Positions 1-9,840 of a DNA stretch of 64,000 nt are shown in pieces. The notes under the pieces are model-generated. The model ran no database searches, was not told the DNA's origin, and worked only from the letters and a program-made list of their open reading frames with translations. A program made the position numbers and the translations under genes. Position 1 is the stretch's first letter, and every line of letters starts with the position of its first letter. This stretch comes from Macrotrachela quadricornifera (Eukaryota; Rotifera; Eurotatoria; Philodinida; Philodinidae). The DNA is taken from NCBI GenBank assembly GCA_022393335.1, contig JAJEKB010020536.1:1-64000 (forward strand), read 5' to 3'.

Positions 1-148
1 AATATTGCTATAAAAAGAATTGAAATTTCATTTCGTTTTCTCGTTCCCACTGCGTAATAAATATAAGAAAGCGAGAAACCATGCAAGTTGCAAGTAATTA
101 TTCCATTCAATGGGAAAGAGGGTCGCCTATGAAATGATGCAAAACAAG

Positions 149-1013
149 TAGAGTCCTGCAGGAACGGGAACAGCATTATAAATTTGATGTTCCCGCAACG
201 AAAATTATGTTATTTTGTTTTTCATGTGTTCTGATATTTTAAAAATAGATTTTTATTTCTAATGGCTAAATAACTATTTTACATACAAGTAACGCTCGTC
301 TAAAGACTCGCTCAGCTCTTTCTCGTAGAAATCATGTTTCTAAACTACTATCAAGCTATTCATTTATAAAATTAAAAAAATCGAAGCCAGATTCAAGTTG
401 CTTGACATTAACTGCCTTTGACTACAGTTCATAAAAACAAATGCTTATTCTTAAAAATTTGTCGTTTGTTTGAAAAATTGATCTTCACAAAATTGTTATG
501 CAACTGACTTCAGATTTGAATTCCTCGACCCCAATTACCCTTCGGTCAACCCTATTAAATAAAATCTTTTTTGCAAAAAAAGTGGTTCTTCGTGTAAAAA
601 AACGCTCCTTAAAAAAATTTGATAAACTAGCATCATATTCGGGCTCTGCGACCCCGATTACCCTTCAGTAAATCCTTACGTTTTTGTGACCCTCTACGGA
701 CATGCAATCAAGCAGACAACTTATGTTTGCAAGACTCTTCTCTACGAGAAAGAGAATAGTTAATGTAAAAAACGACAAACAAGAATTACATAATAATAAT
801 ATACTATGAATCAATGTTCAAAGTATGACATTACTAGGACCTAGTATATTTTGACAGCACATTTCATCAGACACAATAAAGAAAATAAGGATAGGAAATC
901 GGAAATGCGGGATCGGGAATCGATAAAATTTTACGGGAACGGGAACCAATTTTTTTTCTGCGAGAACGGGAACGGGAAACGGGAACAGAAAAAACCGTTC
1001 CCGCAGGACTCTA
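149..1013. mobile_element. Non-autonomous hAT-type DNA transposon (MITE-like)
   Basis: The ends form terminal inverted repeats: the left end begins TAGAGTCCTGCAGGAACGGG and the reverse complement of the right end begins TAGAGTCCTGCGGGAACGG. The element is flanked by a perfect 8-bp direct repeat, AAAACAAG, at 141-148 and 1014-1021. The 8-bp duplication plus ends of the form YARNG is the established hAT signature. Subterminal GGGAAC/GTTCCC motifs are repeated at both ends, as is usual for hAT transposase binding sites. The 865-bp body has no transposase reading frame, so it would need a hAT transposase in trans. Confidence 0.85.
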
Positions 1014-1733
1014 AAAACAAGACAAAAAAACAACAACTAACAGTGCATACTGTGAATGTCAACGAGAGCATTTATCAACAAATGAATGCACGTGAAATGA
1101 ATCTATTAAAGCTTTTTTCTCAGATAACCGAATCGTTAATGTGGCTTTATAACCCCTGTCAATTGTGCACAAACTGTTGCATTGTATGTTAGATCAATGT
1201 TTTGAATAGACTACACATTACTTGTGATGAATGGCTTTATCATTTTCTTTCTTTCGGTGAAAAAGTGAAGTGCGTGAGCAAATACAGACGACAATCGTGA
1301 GATGATAAGCTAGTGTTTTTGTGTGTCTCACAATGTATTGTAGAGGCATTTTAATGATGCAATGGCAGATTTGTAAGGTGTCCGTATATATGAAAAATAA
1401 CAACAAAAGAACAGATTAAAAAGGTGGTACACATGGAAACAGCAATCGTGAAGAAAATAATAAGTATATATGAAGAAAGGAGTGTTAACTCTTCATGTAG
1501 ATGTTTTTTTTACATCGATAACGTGTCGGTCTGTTAGAGGCAGAAGTGAAACTTGATTTTTTCTCTCAGCACGGTGAAACCCTCAACTGTGAAGGTAGGT
1601 AATCTTAAACTGTGCAGTACCTAGCTCAAAGTAGGAAACAACTCACACGAAAATAAAATACATTTTTCTTCGATGAATCTGTATTCTTTTTCTGTTGACG
1701 TGATTGATAGATCAATTCTTCAGCTTGATATAA
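1014..1733. other. Gene-free stretch upstream of the dynamin-like gene
   Basis: No convincing coding exon, RNA gene or repeat was seen here. It presumably holds the promoter and 5' untranslated region of the downstream GTPase gene, but no core promoter motif is clear. Confidence 0.4.
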
Positions 1734-4511
1734 ATGTTACAGTCATTACGGTCTCGACTAACCCAAAACATCGGCTTTCTTACTGGAAATGATCCTGCAA
1801 CAGCTGATGATAACGATAGTCAATACGAAACGCCATCTTCTGATGTGTAAGTAGACTTTTATGTATCGGTTAAGTCTTCATGTTTAGATACACTTCTATA
1901 ACTAAGGCATACTGATGCAGGATTAATGTCTGCTTCTGTTCTCGGAGGAAGTCGAAAAGGCAAAATTTTCTCTGGGTGGTTACTATGATTATCGATAGAA
2001 TTTTCTACAAAAGCTTTTATCAAAATAATGATGCACGTTAAAGTCCCCATATCGTTTGGATATAAGTTATTTTTACTTTTCTAATCGCCCATCAACAGAG
2101 CACTATCATTCATATAATCATTTGAGTGAAACTAATATTCAACTCATTGTGCTGTAGTTGTGCTCCCAGCGCAGATTTCATATAAATTCAGAAACACTAA
2201 CTCCATCCAAGTTATAAAAGCGTTCATAGCAGACGAGATTCATTATCGGTGATATTCGATTTCGATGCTAATCTGATATCAAGATGTCTTTCTAGTTTAA
2301 TTGGCATAGAATTCTACTCGGATAGCAGAAGAGGCGTGACTTGAGCCCCGCAAAGGACACATTTTTCTCCCTTCTGTCATTTACACTGCATGTGCCCTTA
2401 TGACTCATTTATGATACAAACATGTCTGTAGTACTGCAATTGACGAATCCCTTACCAATGATACATACACGAATGCATTCGATGAAAAAATTCGTCCACT
2501 CATGGATAAAATCGACCAGGTGCGTTCATTGATAACATCGAATGACTACGGCATCACGTTTCCAAACGTGGTTGTTGTTGGCGACCAATCCAGTGGCAAA
2601 TCAACATTGCTGGAAGCATTATCATTAGTGGAACTTCCGAAAGGATTGGGTATTGTTACTCGGTGTCCATTGGTTTTACGATTGCGTAAATCTGATCGAA
2701 GACGAGTGTACCGTTTGGAAGGGAACAAAAAAACTCTCTTGGACGAAACAAACTTAAATATAATGAGGTACATTGTAGAAGAAACTACAAAATTAGCCGG
2801 TAATAACAAGAATGTAGTTTCCGATCTGATAGAACTACAGGTAGAGGACCCAACTGTACGTGATTTGACTGTGGTGGATTTGCCTGGCATTGCACGTAAC
2901 CCAATTGCTGATCAACCCAAAGATATACACAGTCAAACAACGACGTTGATTGAAAAGTTTATTAATCAAGAAGGCAGTGTAATTCTGTGTGTTTTTCCAG
3001 CAAATGTTGATGTTGCAACGGTCGAATCCTTCGCATTAGCACGCAAAGTCGATCCGAAAGGTACACGAACGATCGGCGTCATAACCAAGACTGATCTTGC
3101 TCCGAATCAGGATATGCTAATAGGACAATTGTTGATGGATCGAGCTGATGTCTTTCATTTGGAGTTAGGTTTCATTGCCGTTCGGAATCGAAGCACAGAA
3201 GAAAATATTTCATTAGAAGATGCACGGCAGCGCGAAAGGGAATTTTTCTCTCAATATCGCGCGTTGTCTAACGTAGAATCACCCTGTCTTGGTGTTGAAG
3301 CACTTATCGACCGCTTAGCTAATTTATACGCTGAGCGTGTGAAAGAGATGTTTCCGAAAATACAAGCTGACCTAGCAAAACAATTGAAAGAAGTTCGTGA
3401 TCAGTTATCGAAATATCCACCAGAATTACAATCACCACAGTCGCGGTTAGTGAAATATCACGAACTAGTTAGTTGGTATGTAGAAAACATTCTTCAAAAA
3501 AGTTTTGCAAGCTCGAACGATGGACACCGCCCCAGTATAGTGAATGAATTGCATCGTAAATTCGGACTAGTCGATCAATTAATACGTACGCGAAACAGTG
3601 AATTCTATTCACCAAAATACCGTAGCAGAGTTCGTGAGGCTATGTCAGCGTGCTTTGGAGAACAGTTACCGAATTTTCTACCCCATCCGGTATTGAAACG
3701 TTTCATCACCGAGAAGCTCGATGAGTTTTGGCATTTGATTGTGGTACTTGTTGACGAAAGTTTCCAGATCACATGCATACGGCTACTCGAAAATGACAAA
3801 GACGCCTGTCATGGCGATATTCTCCTATTAAAACTGTTACCGATATTTCGTCGTGTTGGTAGATCGTATTTAGATCAAAAAAAACAAACCATTCGCAACC
3901 AACTTCAAGAAATGATTCGACTGGAAAAGCTCGAGCCGTATACAACGAATCATTATTACATGGGTAAAATCAATCAGTTTAGAGAGTATGAAGCTGAACG
4001 TAAATCACAAAATCCAAAAGATAAAACATGTCCCAGAAAAGTTAGTGGCGATAAAAACGAGGATGATGACTATGCCTCCTTGTTCAATGCGATCTCAAAT
4101 GACGATTACGCAGCTCAAGACATGGTCATCAGCATATATGCCTACTGGAAACTACTAGTGAAACGTTGCATTGATCATGTTGCACTAACTATACGTGCTG
4201 CATGTGTGTTTGACACGTGTTCTGGAATAAGCGAGCGTTTGAGACAGCTTCCTGCAGAACAGAAGAACTTTGTCGATCAATACCTAGCCGAAGATGAGTC
4301 AATCCAACGGAAACGAAAACAGTTACAAAAGCGTAAAGAGCAACTAGAGAAGGTTGATGCTATACTTGGAGACGATCTATCATTTGTCCAAGACGATGGT
4401 ACACTTGCCAATGATTTGATGCCAAACGGAGGCTCGGCATCGACCAGCTTGGATCAAATGGTCGAAAATTTAGGCCGTACATCGCTCCAAGGCAACATTA
4501 ATTTTGACTAA
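1734..4511 (+). CDS. Mx/dynamin-like large GTPase (two exons)
   Basis: Joined exons 1734..1846 and 2432..4511 give 730 residues. The donor is GTAAGT at 1847 and the acceptor ...CTGTAG ends at 2431; the phase joins exactly (GT+T). The GTPase domain shows the P-loop GDQSSGKS (residues 88-95), the switch threonine at about 114, DLPG (187-190) and TKTD (256-259). A helical stalk follows, and a GTPase effector region at about 606-700 ends in a charged coiled coil (QRKRKQLQKRKEQLEK). There is no PH or proline-rich domain, so the architecture is that of Mx-type or other short dynamins rather than classical endocytic dynamin. Family members self-assemble on membranes or nucleoprotein and hydrolyse GTP; an antiviral role is inference only. 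The first exon is AT-rich in origin and low in conservation, typical of a flexible N-terminus. Confidence 0.9.
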
Positions 4512-4571
4512 CATTTTTCCTAATTGAAAAACCGTATATAAGTAAACGGTTGAAAATCAAACTTTTATTGA

Positions 4572-4577
4572 AATAAA
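4572..4577 (+). terminator. Candidate polyadenylation signal of the dynamin-like gene
   Basis: A consensus AATAAA lies about 60 nt after the stop codon at 4511, a normal distance for a compact 3' untranslated region. The call rests only on motif and position. Confidence 0.5.
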
Positions 4578-5229
4578 ACAGATTATCTAAGAAGTAATCA
4601 GTGATTTGAACCAGCTAAAACTCACAAGTCGCGCTCATCCTATAGATCCGCTGATCCTTTTCTGAAAGATCGAAAAGTATTATCATAATTTAAGGAAAAA
4701 CGATATTTTCTATTTCACCATGATTAATTAATCGTAGCTGTTACTAGTAGTCTTCCATACAAGCTAGAATTTCCATGCTATTTGCTGCAAAACTTCCGCC
4801 CATCTGAAGTTGCTAATGTCGCTTCTAACAAGACACTATCTATACTTAGATCTAGCTTAAGTTGTCACTATATTCCCTTATTCCGAAACGTAAGTAAAGT
4901 TAGCCTAAGATTCGAGTAAACTTAGCCAGAATTCGTCTAGGAACGATTCCAACCGGCTCCAATGGAAACCAGAGTACAAATCGATGAGCTCTATCGATTG
5001 GTATACTTGGATTCACCATATCTTGAAGTATGTAAAAAATATTCGAGAGATACCGGTTTTTCACCATACACCCACATAGATTACTAGAGTAAAGTTAGGC
5101 AGGATTCGTTTAGCAACGGTTTGATGCTAGTCTAATACATTTTAGATTACTCTTAGAATGAAAGGTGTATGGCAAACCCGTGTTGGGTGTGCATGATAGT
5201 GAGGAAGCTAGAAAAGGGTGTGTATATTT

Positions 5230-5420
5230 GTACAAATCCGTCAACGTTTTTGGACGTTTGCACAGAACTATGAATGATTCTGTAGACCTGTACGGAGCTA
5301 CTGATGGTTTCATACAATTTGACAGAACTCGTGATGGAACTGTGGAATAGTGCATAACTGTCGACGGGTCTGGTTTATTGTGCAGAACGCTGCGATGCTC
5401 ATCGTGTTGTAATATCGAAT
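5230..5420. repeat. Degenerate tandem repeat of about 30 bp
   Basis: Blocks resembling TTTGCACAGAACT and GTGCAGAAC recur about every 30 bp with variable spacing. The repeats are weaker than the 34-bp array at 5675-5900 and unrelated to it in sequence. Reading frames in this stretch appear to be by-products of the repeat. Confidence 0.45.
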
Positions 5421-5674
5421 GATACATGTGTTATATATTAATACAAGGTACGTTGGCTGGTTTCGCTTACTTTGTTCTCGGCTATTAAAGGCTGAAGTAT
5501 TGTTTTGCATGTACCAATGTCGTGAAAACTCAATCCAGAAATTTTATGCGAATATGCGATAGTTCGAATCCATTTATGTAAATCATAACCTTCGAATCGT
5601 AATACTCGATCTATGTTTAAAATACTTCGGGATGAAAAATTATTGTTTTTATAAGCTTGTAATTTTATCAATGC

Positions 5675-5900
5675 TACTTGAGAACCCTCAGGGACTCCGA
5701 TAGTATCGCACTTGAGGAACTTGTGGATACTCTATAGTAGAACAGTTGAAGACTCAAGGGCATTCCTATAGTATAGTGCTAGAGGACCTACGGGTACCTC
5801 CATAATATAGTACTTGATAACCTAAATGTATCCCTACGGTATAGCAGTTGAGCATCTAAGGGTACCTAGATAGTATAGTACTTGAGCACCTATGGGTACC
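5675..5900. repeat. 34-bp minisatellite, about 6.6 units
   Basis: Units of exactly 34 bp follow the pattern TACTTGAG-CACCTAAGGGTACC-N-ATAGTATAG. Six full units run from 5675 to 5878 and a partial seventh ends at 5900. Units differ from each other at several positions, so the array is old or drifting. It lies inside the foldback element, next to its right arm. Confidence 0.8.
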
Positions 5901-6242
5901 GGTATTTCTCCAATATTTTTTACATACTTCACGATATGGTGAATCCAAGTACACCAATCGATGGAGCTCATCGAGTTGTACTCTGATTTCCATTGGAATC
6001 GTTCCTGGGCGAATCCTGGCTAACTTTACTCTAGCAATCCATGTGGGTGTATAGCGAAAAACTGGTATTTCTCGAATACTTTTTACATACTTCGAGATAT
6101 GGTGAATCCTAGTATACTAATCGATAGAGCTCATCGAGTTGTACTCTGGTTTCCAATGGAATCGGTTGGAATCGTTCCTAGACGAATTCTGGCTAAGTTT
6201 ACTCGAATCTTAGGCTAACTTCACTTACGTTATTCCGAATAA

Positions 6243-8253
6243 CTTCTACAAACATCAGAATTGTACTTCGGCATGTTCTATAGTTAATGACTCTTAGCAA
6301 TGGTACTAGATGACTCAACAAATGCATTCATTGGATTTCCTAATATTCTTTGTGAGAATCCCTACGTTGAGGGTGCCACGGAAAATTTTATCACACAGAC
6401 ATGAGCACATATAGCTCTACTAAGGATGCTTAGAAATCGGTTCATTCAAGAAAGAATGCGGTCTTCGTGTAACATCACGACTTTCGTACACTCTTAGCAG
6501 AGAGATTGGTGTGAATGTGTGTTATAAAGCTTTTCTCATAGCACCCTCACCAACAGAGAAGGACGACTGCGTATACCTTGAATTGATGCGAAATCTGAAA
6601 AAAATCGAGTCAAAAATATCAATTCAAATGTCTCTAATTGTTAAATCCTAATCTGAAACGATTTTAGTCTTCAGGAAGAAATTTTTCGAAGATCTATCGT
6701 GATTTCAGATCACTAGTGTTCATTGAACTACACAGAAAAAAGCATTTAACTCGATGTTTTCATCTTCTTCAATAGAGTCCTACACATTTTGTTCTATCAT
6801 GTTCTTGGTTTTCAATGTATTCTTGGAATTGTTGGATATAGCTTGTGTCCTTGACTTTTTTTAAATGATTTCGAAGATTCGACCAAGAATGTTTCGTTTT
6901 ATCAGTTTCAAAATCAATTTTATCTGAAAGTCAACGACTTTCATCTATTTCATCATCTGATTCAACTTAAAATTCTTCAGCTTCTGTATGAAAACTATAA
7001 GTAAAACCTAACGCTTGCTCCCTTTCAACGATATAGTGAGTGCAGTTCAAGATCAATGGAATATCTTTAAAACTGTTTCGTGCTACGTCTTCAACGCATG
7101 CTGTGCACGTATAAGTTAAATCAATGGATGGTAGTAATTCGGTAGTAAAATTGCCGACAAATTGCGAGATATTGTAAGGATTTATCATTTTTGTTAACTG
7201 TCGAATGTGGCCTACTATAAGAACAAACAATATCACTCTTAAACTTAGTCGCACTTCTCTCAATCTGTGTGCTTTAAAGTTGATTCTTGCGGAACCTTAT
7301 TGCCTGGATTATATAATATATAAAGACATTTGCATCCAATATATACACATGTGTTTTTTGTAAAAACTCAGCAGCTATATAAAGGTTTTGACCATCGTGC
7401 TGTAGAAACGAATATGGAGGAAAACATGACGTATTGCGCAAATACATATGACATCGTAAAAGGGTAGAGAAGTACCTGACGTCATAGGAAAAATGCATGT
7501 GATGTGATGAGACAACGCATGATGTAATGGAAGTCGAAGAATCACAAAATGAAGCAGAATGCGCAAAAGTAATGGATTCTAGATTCTACCTATACACTAT
7601 ATGCATGCATGGCAAGTTAACCACAGTATCATACTGTCCTAGTGTATGAAGAGTCATTCCACGTGCATAGGAGTAAATAAAAAGATGAGCATTAGGGTGT
7701 CAGAGTGTGGATGTTTGAGTTAGTAAAAAGAAGACTATCAATACATTCCTACATTTATGTACATTCACATAGGTCATGTTTTTTCTTTAGTTTTTTCAAA
7801 ACTATGATGCTTAACGCTTTTGTATCAAACTTTCGCCTATCTCTTGTATAATGAGTGATAGAAGTTCAAATTCTGTTGGTAGATGCAACGATAAAATAGC
7901 CGAATTAAAATCTTCAAACTCTAGTCCGAATTTACTGCGACATAGTTTCACGCAACCGTGATCATAATTTCAAATGTATTGTATGGGGAGAAGGCAACAA
8001 CTGAAACGTAGAAAAAAAAATGTTTATGTTTCTGCTCTCTTTTATGGAGTTAAAAAAAAAAAATTATCTACAATTGTGGGTGTGAGCAAACTTTTGATTT
8101 CCTCGTGTCTTAGTCCTTTTCATAGATTTCATCTTCGAAAACCAAATTTCGTCACGCCTTCATTCAGGTCAAATGACATGTCATTCGATTTATTTTTTAA
8201 AATCCTTCGAGAAATTTGAAGTGATTTAAGAGTAAATCATATCAAATAAGTGA
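6243..8253. other. Gene-free stretch between foldback element and ART-TPR gene
   Basis: Only short reading frames occur. The longest is a minus-strand frame at 6967-7263 with a hydrophobic start and three cysteine-containing segments, without a recognised family or clear splice context. The rest looks like AT-rich intergenic DNA plus the 3' flank of the minus-strand gene that ends at 8254. Confidence 0.4.
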
Positions 8254-9840
8254 TTAGTCAATATGAAACGGCACTTGTAGGATTTTCAAATTGCATCTGG
8301 GTTGTTGATCATTGGCCAGTTTTATGAATGATTTATTGATGTCAGGTATGTCGGCAGTATACATTATTTGTTTCGTTTGTGAAATTTGTTCTTCAAGTTT
8401 TTGAATATCATTATGCTTTTTCTGATGTTTACTCTCAAAAATTTTCAAAGCTCGATCAAAATATCCAAGTGTTAAATTATATTCAGTCATTTTTTGACAT
8501 ATTAAACCGATGAACCATAATGACCATGCAACGTGAGGATGCATCTTAAAAATTTTCATCTCGAGTTCAAGTTGACATTGTCGGTAGAAAAGACTTTCCA
8601 AACATTGATCTCTATTCAAATGCCAATGGCTAACAAATTCAAGACAACATATTACTGAATGAGTATCCAATGATGTATTGTTTTCATCAGAACGAGTTAC
8701 AGTTCGACAAACTTGAAGGAATTCACTTAACAATATGTTGCACAATTCAGGATTCAATACTGAATATTCGATTTTCAAGTGAAATTCCCATTGGTCATCT
8801 ATGTGAGCCATTTTTAACATTTTTAGACGCTGGAGAATACATTTCCACTTGTCATGTGCACTGGTAAGACTGAACATTGCTCGATGGGGTAGTTGAGAAC
8901 TTTTTAGCCAAGAGCAACAAGCATGTGTATTGGCATATATTCGATGTTGAGATAGCAGGTAATGTAATGCTTCTTTTGTTCTAGTGTCGTTATGTCTGTA
9001 GATGAGTTTTTCGAATGTTTCTGTTACGCCCATATAAAAATCAAGTGCCGCATTCATCCTCTGCATTTCTTCATGCAAAGTTCCGTATTCCCACAAAATT
9101 ATGGCCTTTTTAAAGTGAAGCGAAGGTAAATGTCGTCGGCACATTGACATCAATGTGTCTAAGTTCATGCGCTCTCTACGTAGACTGAATCTCAAGGTTC
9201 CAAAATGATGAGCAAGAACAAAGTCTATCCATATGTTATCTAGTACTTTCTTGGACGATAAATGATTTCTTTCAGTAGCAATTAATAAATATTCATAATG
9301 TTGTAATGCTTTATCCTTCATCTCATGGATTCTATACCAATCACCCACTGTCCGATGGCACCAACATAATTCAACAGGATCCTTTTCACATACATTTACT
9401 GCACGCTGAATATATATTTCAACTTTTTGTTCTTGCCCTGTTTTTAAATAAAATCTTAAAAGTTTTTGCAACTGAGAACGAATATCATCGTATGAGCAGG
9501 TAGCCTCAGCATATGTAAACGCTTTTTCCAAGTAATGTACAGCATGAGAAATATCATCATTCATTTCAAATTTGTCGGCTATATATTCTATAAAATATGT
9601 ACCACTCGTGTCATTATTTGAAAGTTCTTCACATTTTTTCAAGGCTCGTTCTAATATACTTAGCATCGATTGTTCATCATTGTTATGAAAATATATATCG
9701 ACTAACGTTCTCCAAGAATCTTGGAAAGCTTCTGCATCTACCAATATTGGTTGCACTTCAAGAATGTCAAAAGCTTTTTGATAACATTGATATGCTAAAT
9801 TGTTTGAGTTAATAAATCCAAAAGCTTGACCGATGTCCAT
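8254..9840 (-). CDS. 3' part of the frameshifted ART-TPR gene (TPR solenoid)
   Basis: 528 residues of TPR-like helical hairpins (AYQCYQKAFDILE, AVHYLEKAFTYAE, ALQHYEYLL). It has no catalytic domain of its own. Its ATG overlaps the stop of the upstream frame (TAATG). In this frame the codons just upstream of the ATG read SHATFL and restore normal TPR spacing after the upstream frame's LLPTNN. That supports one gene with a one-base indel near 9858-9866, rather than two cistrons. Repeats become less regular towards the C-terminus, which ends near residue 528 without a recognisable localisation signal. Confidence 0.75.
   Translation of the reverse strand: MDIGQAFGFINSNNLAYQCYQKAFDILEVQPILVDAEAFQDSWRTLVDIYFHNNDEQSMLSILERALKKCEELSNNDTSGTYFIEYIADKFEMNDDISHAVHYLEKAFTYAEATCSYDDIRSQLQKLLRFYLKTGQEQKVEIYIQRAVNVCEKDPVELCWCHRTVGDWYRIHEMKDKALQHYEYLLIATERNHLSSKKVLDNIWIDFVLAHHFGTLRFSLRRERMNLDTLMSMCRRHLPSLHFKKAIILWEYGTLHEEMQRMNAALDFYMGVTETFEKLIYRHNDTRTKEALHYLLSQHRIYANTHACCSWLKSSQLPHRAMFSLTSAHDKWKCILQRLKMLKMAHIDDQWEFHLKIEYSVLNPELCNILLSEFLQVCRTVTRSDENNTSLDTHSVICCLEFVSHWHLNRDQCLESLFYRQCQLELEMKIFKMHPHVAWSLWFIGLICQKMTEYNLTLGYFDRALKIFESKHQKKHNDIQKLEEQISQTKQIMYTADIPDINKSFIKLANDQQPRCNLKILQVPFHID

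Larger units (their letters stand above)
4878..6242. mobile_element. Foldback element with long inverted arms around minisatellite DNA
   Basis: The left arm (about 4878-5105) is matched in inverse orientation by 6242 back to about 6000. Shared blocks include AAGTTAGCCTAAGATTCGAG and GGATTCACCATATC. The right arm contains a second, partial tandem copy (about 5915-6040), so the right side is longer. The outer ends read TTATTCCGAA on the left and TTATTCGGAATAACG on the right (reverse complement). The middle is non-coding and made of degenerate tandem repeats. The structure resembles Foldback-type or long-TIR DNA elements; no transposase is present. Confidence 0.75.

Noticed and set aside
851..1192. 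113-residue plus-strand protein near the start of the window
   Set aside because: The frame runs through the GGGAAC subterminal repeats and past the end of the hAT element; composition is repeat-driven.
5675..5900. CRISPR-like array
   Set aside because: Contiguous 34-bp units without constant-repeat/variable-spacer structure, in a eukaryotic setting. It is a minisatellite.
6967..7263. 98-residue secreted-looking protein on the minus strand
   Set aside because: No homology I recognise, no splice or gene context, and AT-rich DNA often gives hydrophobic frames.
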